A DNA stretch of 64,000 nt from Burkholderiales bacterium (GCA_947448955.1 CANFPU010000003.1:22580-86579), one strand, 5' to 3'. Positions 1 to 7,502 are shown, counted from the stretch's first letter. Notes: generated by a model from the letters alone, not told the origin. Numbers and translations are program-made.

Positions 1-1
1 C

Positions 2-370
2 GGACGTGTCGCCAGCGAAGTGGCACTCCGTTTGCGCGGCAAGCACAAAGCCATTTACACGCCTCACGTCGATACCGGTGATTTCATCATCATCGTCAAC
101 GCCGACAAGATCCGTGTCACGGGCAACAAGTCCGAAGACAAGATCTATTACCGCCATTCGGGCCACCCGGGCGGCATCCATGCCACGAGCTTCAAAGATA
201 TGCAGGCCAAGCACCCCGGCCGCGCGATCGAGAAGGCGGTCAAAGGTATGTTGCCCAAAGGCCCGCTGGGCTACGCGATGATCAAGAAGCTGAAGGTGTA
301 TGCCGGTGATGTACACCCGCACACCGCCCAGCAGCCAAAAGTGCTCGAAATTGCAGCGCTGGAAAACTAA
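2..370 (+). CDS. rplM: 50S ribosomal protein L13 (5' end outside window)
   Basis: Large-subunit ribosomal protein L13, which binds 23S rRNA early in 50S assembly. The reading frame is open from the first bases of the window and begins inside the conserved stretch [20 protein letters not shown], so about 25 N-terminal residues lie upstream of the window. The family core [14 protein letters not shown] and MLPKGPLG is intact, and the protein ends normally at IAALEN followed by TAA. rpsI starts 9 bases after the stop, the usual rplM-rpsI operon, so promoter and start codon are outside the window. Confidence 0.97.
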   Translation, partial: GRVASEVALRLRGKHKAIYTPHVDTGDFIIIVNADKIRVTGNKSEDKIYYRHSGHPGGIHATSFKDMQAKHPGRAIEKAVKGMLPKGPLGYAMIKKLKVYAGDVHPHTAQQPKVLEIAALEN

Positions 371-379
371 GGAGCGGTG

Positions 380-772
380 ATGATCGGTAATTGGAACTAC
401 GGCACCGGCCGCCGCAAATCGTCGGTGGCCCGTGTCTTCATGAAGCGCGGCGAAGGCCTGATCATGGTCAACGGCAAGACGGTGTCCGATTATTTCGGCC
501 GTCAGACCTCGATCATGATCGTCAAGCAGCCGCTGATGCTGACGAACAACGAGATGTCTTTCGACATCAAGATCAACGTGCGTGGCGGCGGCGAATCGGG
601 CCAAGCCGGCGCGGTGCGTCACGGCATCACGCGTGCGCTGATTGACTACGACGCGACGCTCAAGCCTGACCTGAGCCGCGCCGGTTTCGTCACACGCGAC
701 GCGCGTGAAGTCGAACGCAAGAAGGTTGGCCTGCACGGCGCGCGTCGTCGCAAGCAGTTCAGCAAGCGCTGA
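380..772 (+). CDS. rpsI: 30S ribosomal protein S9
   Basis: Small-subunit ribosomal protein S9, 130 residues, the normal length. It opens with [20 protein letters not shown], has the glycine-rich [15 protein letters not shown] segment, and ends in the basic tail RRRKQFSKR that reaches the P-site tRNA. A GTG at 377 directly precedes the ATG at 380. The ATG is preferred because GGAG at 371-374 is 5 bases from it and only 2 from the GTG, and because betaproteobacterial S9 normally starts MIGNWNYG. It is co-transcribed with rplM and followed by an intrinsic terminator. Confidence 0.98.
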   Translation: MIGNWNYGTGRRKSSVARVFMKRGEGLIMVNGKTVSDYFGRQTSIMIVKQPLMLTNNEMSFDIKINVRGGGESGQAGAVRHGITRALIDYDATLKPDLSRAGFVTRDAREVERKKVGLHGARRRKQFSKR

Positions 773-824
773 TCGCGCAACACGTCGGCACCCAGGTGCT
801 GGCGCTTGGCTCTCGGGTCACCGC

Positions 825-850
825 AAAGGCCGCTTTCTCAAGCGGCCTTT
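825..850 (+). terminator. Intrinsic terminator of rplM-rpsI
   Basis: Perfect 11-bp inverted repeat AAAGGCCGCTT / AAGCGGCCTTT around a TCTC loop, running into a short T-rich tail. It lies about 50 bases after the rpsI stop, where the ribosomal operon would be expected to end. Confidence 0.9.
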
Positions 851-1024
851 GTGTTTGATGCGACGCCGATGACCCGGCCTGTTGCAAGGTCAAGCCTTCC
901 CGTGGGACCATGGGGGGCAAACGCGGGATTGTGGGCGTCGTTTTCTTCGTCGCTCAACCCGCGCATCACGGATATTCAATCGTTGGCCGCCTGAGGCTGT
1001 GCCGACCTCTTCGCTGGAGAAGCT

Positions 1025-1399
1025 ATGAACGCAGTTGCTGAAAACATCGACCTTGACACGCTCGACATGCCACCGCCGCTGGTCTTCACTGACAGCGCTG
1101 CCGCCAAGGTCGCTGACCTGGTGGCCGAAGAAGGCAATCCCGATCTGAAACTGCGTGTCTTCGTTCAGGGCGGCGGCTGTTCTGGATTCCAGTACGGCTT
1201 CACCTTTGACGAAGTTGTCAACGAAGACGACACCCAGATGAGCAAGAACGGCGTCACGCTGTTGATCGACGCGATGAGCTTGCAATACCTGGGGGGTGCC
1301 GAGATCGACTACAAGGAAGATCTCCAGGGCGCGCAATTCGTGATCAAGAATCCGAACGCCACCACCACTTGCGGCTGCGGCTCGAGCTTCTCGGCCTGA
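1025..1399 (+). CDS. erpA: Iron-sulfur cluster insertion protein ErpA
   Basis: A-type carrier that receives Fe-S clusters from the assembly scaffold and delivers them to apoproteins, acting in the cytoplasm. The 124-residue sequence has the three family cysteines: C52 in GGGCSG, and C116 and C118 in the C-terminal CGCGSSF. The N-terminal 20 residues are a variable leader typical of betaproteobacterial ErpA. The start is supported by GGAGAAG just upstream. The gene sits downstream of rplM-rpsI but after a terminator, so it is probably its own unit. It converges on ilvA with a single base between stop codons and no hairpin between them. Confidence 0.96.
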   Translation: MNAVAENIDLDTLDMPPPLVFTDSAAAKVADLVAEEGNPDLKLRVFVQGGGCSGFQYGFTFDEVVNEDDTQMSKNGVTLLIDAMSLQYLGGAEIDYKEDLQGAQFVIKNPNATTTCGCGSSFSA

Positions 1400-1400
1400 T

Positions 1401-2951
1401 TCAGCGCAGGAACAACTGGTAGACCGGGTTGTCGGTTTCCTCGACACAAGGATAGGCCAGCGCCTCGCGGAACGCGTCGAAGGCGGACGCGTCACCCGCA
1501 GGCACCTGAATACCCACCAAGATGCGGCCGTGGTCTGCGCCCTGGTTGCGGTAGTGGAACAGGCTGATGTTCCAGTCCGGGTGCAGGCTCGACAGGAATT
1601 TCATCAGCGCACCCGGCCGCTCAGGAAAGACGAAGCGGAACAAGCGCTCGTCGGCCGCCAGCCCCGAGGCGCCGCCGACCCGGCCGCCGACCATGTGCCG
1701 CACATGCTCCTTGGCAAGTTCGTCATCGGTGAGGTCCACGGTGGCGAACCCTTGACGCGCAAAGTTGCGAGCGATCTTCTCAGCATCGTCGCGTTTGGCG
1801 ATCGTCACGCCAACGAAGACATGCGCCAGGTGAGCGTCGGAGATGCGGTAGTTGAACTCAGTAACCGAGCGCGGCCCCAGCAACTCGCAAAAGCGCTTGA
1901 ATGAGCCGCGCTCCTCGGGGATCGTCACCGCGAACAGCGCTTCGCGTTGTTCACCGAATTCCGCCCGTTCAGCGACAAAGCGCAGTCGGTCGAAGTTCAT
2001 GTTGGCGCCACAGGTGATCGCCACCAGTGTTTTGCCCTTGAGCTTGTGGCGCGCGGCATATTGCTTGACCGCGGCAACGCCCATCGCGCCGGCTGGCTCG
2101 AGGATGCTGCGGGTGTCCTGAAACACATCCTTGATCGCCGCGCAGACCTCGTCGGTGTCGACGACGACGAAGTCGTCGACCAGTTCGCGGGTCAGCCGGA
2201 AAGTCTCCTCGCCGACAAGCTTGACCGCCGTGCCGTCCGAGAACAAACCGACATCGGCGAGCGTGACGCGGTGGCCGGCCTGCACCGAGCGCAGCATCGC
2301 GTCCGAGTCGCGGGTCTGCACGCCGATCACCAGGATCTCGGGCCGCACGGCCTTGATGTACGAAGCCACGCCCGAAATCAGCCCGCCGCCGCCGATCGCG
2401 ACAAAGATTGCCGTGATCGGCCCCTGATGCTGGCGCAGGATCTCCATTGCGATCGTGCCCTGGCCGGCGATCACGTCAGGATCGTCGAAGGGGTGGACGA
2501 AGGTCAACCCCTGGTCGCGCTGCAAGCCGAGAGCGTGGTCGTAGGCGTCGGAGAAGCTGTCGCCGTGCAGCACCACCTCGCCGCCCAAGGCCAACACCGC
2601 GTCGATCTTGAGCTTCGGCGTGGTCACCGGCATCACGATCAGCGCGCGGCAGCCCAGTTTCTTCGCCGACAGTGCCACGCCCTGGGCATGGTTGCCTGCA
2701 GACGCGCAGATCACGCCCTGGGCCAACTGCTCCGGCGCCAGATGCACCATCTTGTTGTAAGCGCCGCGCAGCTTGAAGCTGAACACCGGTTGCTGGTCTT
2801 CCCGCTTCAGCAACACCGGGTTGCCGATGCGTCGCGACAGGCTGCGCGCGGGCTCGAGCGCGGATTCGATCGCCACATCGTAGACCTTCGCCGTGAGGAT
2901 CTTCTTCAGGTAATCGGGGTGGGACACGGGAAGGGTCTTGGCGCGGGCCAT
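1401..2951 (-). CDS. ilvA: Threonine deaminase, biosynthetic
   Basis: PLP-dependent threonine dehydratase making 2-oxobutanoate, the first step of isoleucine synthesis. At 516 residues it matches the long biosynthetic class rather than the short catabolic one. The PLP lysine is K60 in FSFKLRGAYN, the phosphate-binding loop is GGGGLISG, and the last ~190 residues form the tandem ACT-like regulatory domains that sense isoleucine and valine. The chosen ATG gives MARAKTLPVSHP and follows AGGAGACC. The frame stays open upstream to 3311, but that stretch covers a promoter and terminator and is not coding. A small RNA or leader lies just upstream (3038-3141), so regulation by attenuation is possible. 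Confidence 0.97.
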   Translation of the reverse strand: MARAKTLPVSHPDYLKKILTAKVYDVAIESALEPARSLSRRIGNPVLLKREDQQPVFSFKLRGAYNKMVHLAPEQLAQGVICASAGNHAQGVALSAKKLGCRALIVMPVTTPKLKIDAVLALGGEVVLHGDSFSDAYDHALGLQRDQGLTFVHPFDDPDVIAGQGTIAMEILRQHQGPITAIFVAIGGGGLISGVASYIKAVRPEILVIGVQTRDSDAMLRSVQAGHRVTLADVGLFSDGTAVKLVGEETFRLTRELVDDFVVVDTDEVCAAIKDVFQDTRSILEPAGAMGVAAVKQYAARHKLKGKTLVAITCGANMNFDRLRFVAERAEFGEQREALFAVTIPEERGSFKRFCELLGPRSVTEFNYRISDAHLAHVFVGVTIAKRDDAEKIARNFARQGFATVDLTDDELAKEHVRHMVGGRVGGASGLAADERLFRFVFPERPGALMKFLSSLHPDWNISLFHYRNQGADHGRILVGIQVPAGDASAFDAFREALAYPCVEETDNPVYQLFLR

Positions 2952-3037
2952 GGGCAGCGGTCTCCTGGGCTTCCTGATCTTGTGCGGCGCAGCATGATAG
3001 CCGCGGGCTAGCGGCAGGGCTGGCAGGAGGACCGGCC

Positions 3038-3068
3038 AAAAAAAAGCCCAGGGTTTCCACCCCGGGCT
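3038..3068 (-). terminator. Intrinsic terminator between the RNA candidate and ilvA
   Basis: Minus-strand stem AGCCCGGGGT / ACCCTGGGCT of 10 pairs, including one G-U, closed by a GGAA (GNRA) tetraloop and followed by eight T residues. It precedes the ilvA start codon by 86 bases, so ilvA must be transcribed by read-through or from a nearer promoter. Confidence 0.9.
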
Positions 3069-3141
3069 GAATCCACCAATCAAGGAGGTGGAGGAGACAA
3101 CTTGCCAGGTCAGCGGCAGGACATCCACGCCACCAACCCAT
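3038..3141 (-). ncRNA. Candidate 104-nt small RNA or transcribed leader upstream of ilvA
   Basis: Seen in the sequence: a good promoter (-35 TTGCAG, 17-bp spacer, -10 TAAACT) whose predicted start at about 3141 is followed 104 nt later by a strong intrinsic terminator. Between them is a 6-bp hairpin TCCACC / GGTGGA with a 9-nt loop (3072-3092), and a pyrimidine stretch CTCCTCCACCTCC that resembles the anti-Shine-Dalgarno end of 16S rRNA. The ilvA start is 86 bases beyond the U-tract. Interpretation: either an independent trans-acting RNA that could pair with ribosome-binding sites, or an attenuated leader of ilvA. The predicted RNA starts at an AUG and could encode a leaderless peptide beginning MGWWRGC, but that is not isoleucine- or valine-rich, so I do not favour classical ilv attenuation. 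Confidence 0.55.
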
Positions 3142-3147
3142 GGAGAG

Positions 3148-3176
3148 AGTTTAGCCGCTTGATTGCTGCGCTGCAA
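3148..3176 (-). promoter_or_regulatory. Sigma-70 type promoter of the ilvA-upstream RNA
   Basis: On the minus strand, TTGCAG at 3176-3171 and TAAACT at 3153-3148 are separated by exactly 17 bases. This is among the clearest -35/-10 pairs in the window. Predicted initiation is at the A at about 3141. Confidence 0.6.
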
Positions 3177-3300
3177 TATGATGGCGGCCTCAGGTCTAGG
3201 GAGCGCGCTCCAGAGCCTGGGGCGCGGATGCACGGCTTCGGTGCGGTCCGCACGAAATGTCCGAACTCCTACCAGCGGCAGCGCCTGAAAGAGCCAGACC

Positions 3301-3723
3301 ATGGAATGCAAGATTCATTGGGTACCCGGCAGCGGCATGGGTTTTGTGGCCGAGACCGGCAGCGGCCACCTGTTGACGATGGATGGCGCGCCCGACGGCG
3401 GCGGTCGCAACCTGGCGCCCAGGCCGATGGAAACCTTGCTGGCAGGCGCCGGCGCCTGCACCGCTTATGACGTGGTGCTGATCCTCAAGCGCGGCCGCCA
3501 CGACGTGACGGGCTGCGAGCTCAAGGTCGAGGCCGACCGTGCCGCGACCGATCCCAAGGTTTTCACGCGCATCAATCTGCATTTCACCGTCACCGGCCGC
3601 AAGCTGGCCGAGGCTGCGGTGGCCCGAGCGATCGCGATGTCGCATGAGAAATATTGCTCGGCGACGATCATGCTGGGCAAGACTGCCGAGATCAGCACCA
3701 GCCACGAGATCATCGAAGGCTGA
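3301..3723 (+). CDS. OsmC/YhfA-family peroxide-detoxifying protein
   Basis: 140-residue member of the OsmC/Ohr superfamily, closest in layout to the YhfA branch. These cytoplasmic dimers reduce organic peroxides with a cysteine pair. The two expected cysteines are present: C53 in AGACTAYDV and C119 in EKYCSAT. The ATG follows a weak GAAAGAG. It is monocistronic as far as can be seen and converges on coq7, 5 bases away. The physiological peroxide cannot be told from sequence. Confidence 0.85.
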   Translation: MECKIHWVPGSGMGFVAETGSGHLLTMDGAPDGGGRNLAPRPMETLLAGAGACTAYDVVLILKRGRHDVTGCELKVEADRAATDPKVFTRINLHFTVTGRKLAEAAVARAIAMSHEKYCSATIMLGKTAEISTSHEIIEG

Positions 3724-3728
3724 ACCGG

Positions 3729-4370
3729 TCAGACGACGTGGGCAACCCGCGTCATCAGCCCTGCCGCCGCCCGCATCAACCACCGCACCGGCGCGGGTAC
3801 CGGGCTGGCGCCGGCCTGCAAGGCTTGCTCGGCATGTCGGGCTTCGTCGGCCTTCATCTGCGCGACCACCGCGCGCGACGCCAGGTCTTGTTCCGGCAGG
3901 CGTTGCAAGTGGCTGGCCAAATGAGCTTCGACTTGCTGCTCGGTTTCCACGACAAAACCCAGGCTGACGCGGTCGCCGGCCCGCCCAGCGGCCAGACCGA
4001 TGGCGAACGCCCCGGCGTACCACAGCGGGTTGAGGTGGCTGGGCCGGTCGCCCAGATCGGCCAGCCGGCGCTCTGTCCACGCCAGGTGGTCGGTCTCTTC
4101 GCGGCCTGCGGCCAGCATCTGGGCACGCAACTCGGGCGTTCGGGCTGTCAAGGCCTGGGCTGCGTACAGGGCTTGGGCGCAGACCTCGCCGACATGGTTG
4201 ACCCGCATCAGCGCGCCCGAGAGTTTGCGTTGCGCCGGATCCAAGGCCGGGCCGCCTTGGATCGGCAGCGGCATCGGCCGCGCCGCATGGGCGCTGCGGG
4301 TGAGTGTGCGCAGCGCTTGGTCGGCGCTGCTGATGACATTGTCGAGGGTCACCTCGTCCAGGATCGGCAT
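3729..4370 (-). CDS. coq7: Demethoxyubiquinone hydroxylase (Coq7)
   Basis: Di-iron monooxygenase hydroxylating 2-polyprenyl-3-methyl-6-methoxy-1,4-benzoquinone in the penultimate part of ubiquinone synthesis, at the inner membrane. The 213-residue protein has the repeated iron-binding motifs: E62 in [10 protein letters not shown]92/H95 in EETDH, then a later glutamate in ETEQQ and a DEARH box. The hydrophobic segment [13 protein letters not shown] probably contacts the membrane. Betaproteobacteria commonly use this Coq7 type in place of, or with, UbiF. Confidence 0.93.
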   Translation of the reverse strand: MPILDEVTLDNVISSADQALRTLTRSAHAARPMPLPIQGGPALDPAQRKLSGALMRVNHVGEVCAQALYAAQALTARTPELRAQMLAAGREETDHLAWTERRLADLGDRPSHLNPLWYAGAFAIGLAAGRAGDRVSLGFVVETEQQVEAHLASHLQRLPEQDLASRAVVAQMKADEARHAEQALQAGASPVPAPVRWLMRAAAGLMTRVAHVV

Positions 4371-4586
4371 CCGGAGAGCATAGCCCAGCGCGGTTTGCGA
4401 CGTTTGCGTTGTAACAAGGCAACAGCTGGCACGCTTTCAGGGCTTTATGCTTTGCGATTGGCGCCCACTCTGGTGCAATACGCTCAACTTCCGATGAGGA
4501 TGTTGGCCTGACTGGCCCCCACCGCTCCCGGTGAGAGGGTTTCCTTCGGGATCGGGACCTCTTGTTCAACCTAGGAGAATTACCAA

Positions 4587-5696
4587 ATGAAAAAGTCACT
4601 CGTCGCATTTGCCGTGCTCAGCGCTTTCGCTGGTGCCGCGTCGGCCCAGTCTTCGGTCACCGTGTTCGGTGTCGTTGACCTGAGCGTCAACTCGTGGAAA
4701 AACGGCTCGAACTCGCAAACCCGCATGGACAGCAACCAGATGAACAGCAACCGTCTGGGCTTCCGCGGTACGGAAGACCTCGGTGGCGGCCTGAGCGCCA
4801 GCTTCTGGCTCGAAGGCGGCATGGACAACAGCGTCGGCCTGGGCGGCAACGCCAACGGTGGCCTGGACTTCCAGCGTCGTTCGACCGTCAGCCTGAGCGG
4901 CGCCTTCGGCGAAATCCGCCTCGGCCGCGACTACACCAGCCCGTTTATTCTGGACGCCACTTTTGACGTCTACGGTGCCAACGGCATGGGCAACTCGCTG
5001 AACCTGTACGCCAGCGCTGCTGCGACCATGGGTTCCGGTGCTGGCACGGTGGTGCGCGCCAACAACATGGTGGCCTACTTCCTGCCGGGCGGCCTGGGCG
5101 GCCTGTACGGTTCGGTCCAGTTCTCAGCGGCTGAAGTTGGCGCCAACGACGGCGGCACTGTCAAGACTGCTGGCAACGGCATGACTGCTGGCGTGATTGG
5201 TTACGCTGAAGGCCCGATCAACGTCGCGATCGGCATGGCGAAGACCAAGACCGCTGCCAACGCTGCGAACCCGTCCGCGCCTGACTTCACGGTCACCAAC
5301 ATCGGCGGTTCGTACAACTTCGGCGTGGTCAAGGTTCTGGGCCTGTGGGACCAGCATAAGTATGGCGCCCTGAAGTACACCACGACTCAATTGAGCCTGT
5401 CGATCCCTGTCGGTGCCGGCGAGATCAAGGCCAGCTACGTTCGCGGCGACGCCTCTGGCTCGGTGGCGTCCCAGAACAAGGACTCCACATTGGTGGCTGC
5501 CGAGTACATCCACAACCTGTCCAAGCGCACCGCGCTGTACGCCCAAGTCGGTCAAGTCGACAACAAGTCGGGTACGGCTGCTGCACCTGGCGGCGCTGCG
5601 ACCGTTGGTGGCGGTCTGGCCGCTACGGCTGCCGAGCTGGCGGTTGGCGGCTTCAAGTCGACCGGCTACGGCGTCGGCGTTCGCCACAGCTTCTGA
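4587..5696 (+). CDS. Gram-negative trimeric porin
   Basis: Outer-membrane diffusion channel of the Burkholderiales porin family. A 20-residue signal peptide ends ASA before QSSVTVFG. The mature chain alternates short glycine and aromatic strands typical of a 16-stranded barrel and ends in GVRHSF, the terminal phenylalanine recognised by the BAM machinery. Length 369 residues is usual. AGGAG lies 9 bases before the ATG. The following UUCG-loop terminator makes it a single-gene unit. Substrate preference is not predictable. Confidence 0.95.
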   Translation: MKKSLVAFAVLSAFAGAASAQSSVTVFGVVDLSVNSWKNGSNSQTRMDSNQMNSNRLGFRGTEDLGGGLSASFWLEGGMDNSVGLGGNANGGLDFQRRSTVSLSGAFGEIRLGRDYTSPFILDATFDVYGANGMGNSLNLYASAAATMGSGAGTVVRANNMVAYFLPGGLGGLYGSVQFSAAEVGANDGGTVKTAGNGMTAGVIGYAEGPINVAIGMAKTKTAANAANPSAPDFTVTNIGGSYNFGVVKVLGLWDQHKYGALKYTTTQLSLSIPVGAGEIKASYVRGDASGSVASQNKDSTLVAAEYIHNLSKRTALYAQVGQVDNKSGTAAAPGGAATVGGGLAATAAELAVGGFKSTGYGVGVRHSF

Positions 5697-5748
5697 TCGC
5701 GACAGGGCTGAGATCGGGCAACCAGTTCTCGGTCTTTCGCTTCAGTCC

Positions 5749-5774
5749 AAAAGCCGCCTTCGGGCGGCTTTTTT
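5749..5774 (+). terminator. Intrinsic terminator of the porin gene
   Basis: AAAAGCCGCC and GGCGGCTTTT pair around a TTCG tetraloop, followed by a T-rich tail (six T in all). Classic strong terminator 50 bases after the porin stop. Confidence 0.95.
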
Positions 5775-5883
5775 GTGTTTGATCAAGTTGGAGCAGTTTG
5801 CACGAAAGCATGGCGCTGCAGGGGTCAACTCGAGGGTTGCGCAGGGCGTTTAGCCAGGGTCAGGTCGCAAAATCTGACTGAAT

Positions 5884-5903
5884 CGATCAGCGTTCGCTGA
5901 TCG
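5884..5903 (+). promoter_or_regulatory. Inverted repeat upstream of the small exported repeat protein
   Basis: Perfect 9-bp inverted repeat CGATCAGCG / CGCTGATCG with a TT centre, 28 bases before the ATG at 5932. It has no T-tract, so it is not a terminator. It could be an operator or a 5' UTR hairpin near the ribosome-binding site; no regulator is identified. Confidence 0.4.
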
Positions 5904-5931
5904 GTCCACCAAAAACCCAGGGAGTTGAACC

Positions 5932-6282
5932 ATGAACAAACTTGTCTTCATTGCCGCTGTCGTGCTGACGCAACTCAGTGCGTCGGCCTTTGCCCAAGCC
6001 ACCCGAGCCGAGGTCAAATCAGAGGCGGCGTCGGCCAACAAGGCGCATGCGATTCCTTCCGGCGAAATCGTCAAGGAGCCCAAGGCCAAGTCGACCAAGC
6101 ATCGTGCTGATGTCAAGAGTGAAGCGGCCTCCGCCAACAAGGCCCATGCGATCGATGCCGGTGAGAAGGTCACCGAGCCCAAGGTCAAGTCGACCAAGTC
6201 CAAGGCCGAGGTCAAGGCCGAAACCAAGGACGCGATGAAGAAGGGCGACATGCCTGCTGCAGGGGAAGTTGGCAAGAAGTGA
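5932..6282 (+). CDS. Small exported lysine/alanine-rich repeat protein (DUF4148-like)
   Basis: 116 residues with a cleavable signal peptide ending SAFA before QATRA, so likely periplasmic. The mature part is two and a half copies of a ~34-residue repeat that starts RAEVKSEAASANKAHAI in copy 1 and RADVKSEAASANKAHAI in copy 2, with a partial third copy KAEVKAETKDA. Composition is dominated by K, A, E and S, and there is no cysteine. GGGAG upstream supports the ATG. The opening of each repeat resembles the DUF4148 proteins common in Burkholderiales, whose function is unknown. It stands alone between two terminators. Confidence 0.75.
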   Translation: MNKLVFIAAVVLTQLSASAFAQATRAEVKSEAASANKAHAIPSGEIVKEPKAKSTKHRADVKSEAASANKAHAIDAGEKVTEPKVKSTKSKAEVKAETKDAMKKGDMPAAGEVGKK

Positions 6283-6319
6283 TGTGATGCGCCCGGGCGT
6301 TGCCCGGGCTGGTCTGCAG

Positions 6320-6342
6320 AAGCGCTCGACAGAGCGCTTTTT
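6320..6342 (+). terminator. Intrinsic terminator of the repeat-protein gene
   Basis: AAGCGCTC / GAGCGCTT stem with a GACA loop and five T residues at the 3' side. A second GC-rich inverted repeat, GCCCGGGC and GCCCGGGC, lies just before it at about 6290-6309. Confidence 0.9.
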
Positions 6343-6402
6343 GCGTTTTCAGCGCGGCGAGCGCGTCGCCTCGACGGTCTTTTCGGCTTTTGAGCGCCCC
6401 AA

Positions 6403-6488
6403 GGCCGGCCGAAGCCGGCCGCCCCCCGTGGGGATCAAGCAAAGTGGCAAAGCCACATTTGCTTGAGAGAAAGCCGGCCACACCGGCT
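6403..6488. repeat. Cluster of four adjacent hairpins (REP-like)
   Basis: Four inverted repeats in under 90 bases: GGCCGGC-CGAA-GCCGGCC at 6403-6420; CCCC-CGT-GGGG at about 6424-6433; a 13-bp stem CAAGCAAAGTGGC with loop AAA and one bulged A in its 3' arm at 6436-6465; and AGCCGG-CCACA-CCGGCT at 6472-6488. None has a T-tail. The packing suggests a dispersed palindromic element or the debris of one. It marks the left edge of the islet holding the broken ABC gene and the toxin-antitoxin pair. Copy number elsewhere in the genome cannot be judged from this window. Confidence 0.5.
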
Positions 6489-6595
6489 GAGAGTTCACGG
6501 TCTGACCCGAGCCTGCGCAGCGATGGCGCGTCGTGCCGGGCTGAACACTTGGCCTTCGCGCATGCTTGCCTTCGTCCTCACGACGCCTGTTCCAG

Positions 6596-6790
6596 GCCGA
6601 CATGGAGAAGTTCCCGCAACGGTTCTCGGGCGACCAGCGCCAACGCATCTCGATGGCCCGTGCGCTCGCCACCGAGCCCGAGTTCCTGGTCTGCGACGAG
6701 CCGACCTCGGCGTTGGACGTCTCGGTGCAGGCCCAGGTGCTCAACATCATGCAGGACTTGCAGCGCGAGCGCGGTCTGACCTATTTGTTC
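6596..6790 (+). pseudogene. Fragment of an oligopeptide/dipeptide ABC-transporter ATPase
   Basis: About 65 residues matching only the signature-to-D-loop part of OppF/DppF-type ATPases: an FSGDQRQRI signature, then [11 protein letters not shown] (Walker B and D-loop), then [13 protein letters not shown] sequence. There is no Walker A, no start and no switch histidine. The match stops at TYLF (6790), 3 bases before the stop codon of the neighbouring toxin gene. The second glycine of the usual SGGQ signature is Asp, consistent with decay. No other part of the transporter is in the window, so this is a remnant left by deletion or insertion. Confidence 0.8.
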
Positions 6791-6793
6791 AGA

Positions 6794-7129
6794 TCACAAG
6801 CCCAGATGCAGCCGCAAGGCGGCGTCGACCGCGGTCATCAGCGCCGCTGGCACGTGGCCTGACACGGTCTTGGCCAGGCGCCGCTTGTCCAGGCTGCGGA
6901 CTTGTTGCGCCATGGCTTTGCTGTCCTTGGGCAAGCCGGTGTCCGATGCCAGCAGTTTGACCTCGAATGGAAAGACTCTCGAGACATTGGATGTGAGCGG
7001 CAGCACCGTGACCAGCGCCGCCGCGCGGTTGGCCGAATCGTTGCTGACGATCAGCACAGGACGGGTCTTTTGAGTTTCTGAACCCAAGGTTGGGTCCAGA
7101 TTTGCATAGACCACATCACCACGCTTCAT
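6794..7129 (-). CDS. MazF/PemK-family toxin (mRNA interferase)
   Basis: 111-residue PemK/MazF-fold protein; the family cleaves mRNA at short sequences to arrest growth. It has the expected [13 protein letters not shown] opening, [16 protein letters not shown] in the active-site strand region, and QVRSLD near the C-terminus. The start at 7129 overlaps the antitoxin gene by 14 bases, indicating translational coupling. It appears complete despite its position beside a broken gene. The cleavage specificity is not predictable. Confidence 0.88.
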   Translation of the reverse strand: MKRGDVVYANLDPTLGSETQKTRPVLIVSNDSANRAAALVTVLPLTSNVSRVFPFEVKLLASDTGLPKDSKAMAQQVRSLDKRRLAKTVSGHVPAALMTAVDAALRLHLGL

Positions 7130-7391
7130 CGCGGGCTGCCAAGGCGGCGTCAGCCGAGACCAAGCCGTCGTTGACCGTGCCGGCGAAGGCTGTGTCAATC
7201 TGCTGGTCGTGCTCGACGCTCTGGGCGTAAGCCGTTGCGAGCGCGCTTTCTTGTTCGACACGCTGCAGCAACTGCAAGGCCTTGGCAACGACAGCCGATC
7301 GCCCTTTGGCCGAATGCGTCGCTGCGTAACGGTCGATGAAACCGAGGATGGACGGATCGAGGGAGACTGAGATTTTTTGAGCAGCTTGCAT
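7116..7391 (-). CDS. Ribbon-helix-helix antitoxin, partner of the MazF-type toxin
   Basis: 91-residue protein with an N-terminal CopG/RHH-like DNA-binding segment (QKISVSLDPSILGFIDRYA) and an acidic, alanine-rich C-terminal half expected to wrap the toxin. The ATG at 7391 is preferred: a GTG at 7418 and an ATG at 7412 lie inside the predicted promoter and operator. Gene order antitoxin then toxin, with overlapping ends, is standard for autoregulated type II modules. Confidence 0.8.
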   Translation of the reverse strand: MQAAQKISVSLDPSILGFIDRYAATHSAKGRSAVVAKALQLLQRVEQESALATAYAQSVEHDQQIDTAFAGTVNDGLVSADAALAARDEAW

Positions 7392-7394
7392 GGT

Positions 7395-7435
7395 TGCTAC
7401 CGAAAGTAGCATAAACACAGCATATTTGGTAGCAA
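7395..7435 (-). promoter_or_regulatory. Promoter and operator of the toxin-antitoxin module
   Basis: On the minus strand -35 TTGCTA (7435-7430), 16-bp spacer and -10 TATGCT (7413-7408). The inverted repeat TGCTAC-N5-GTAGCA (7395-7411) overlaps the -10, and a third TGCTACC half-site covers the -35. This layout fits autorepression by the RHH antitoxin. The stretch is noticeably A/T-rich compared with its surroundings. Confidence 0.55.
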
Positions 7436-7502
7436 AAAATCAGAAAATTTGATGGGATCGGTTTGCCAGCGAAGGCATCCGGCCCGATGCCAGCTCGATC
7501 TG

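Noticed and set aside
3038..3141. Classical isoleucine/valine attenuation leader peptide
   Set aside because: The frame MGWWRGC... lacks runs of Ile, Val or Leu codons, and the predicted RNA would be leaderless, so the structural RNA explanation is preferred.
2952..3311. N-terminal extension of IlvA to a start at 3311
   Set aside because: The extra 120 residues cover a promoter, RNA and terminator and have no family similarity; the ATG at 2951 fits the usual IlvA length.
6463..6960. Plus-strand open frame of 165 codons over the ABC fragment
   Set aside because: Different frame from the OppF-like match and unrelated to any family; it crosses the toxin gene antisense.
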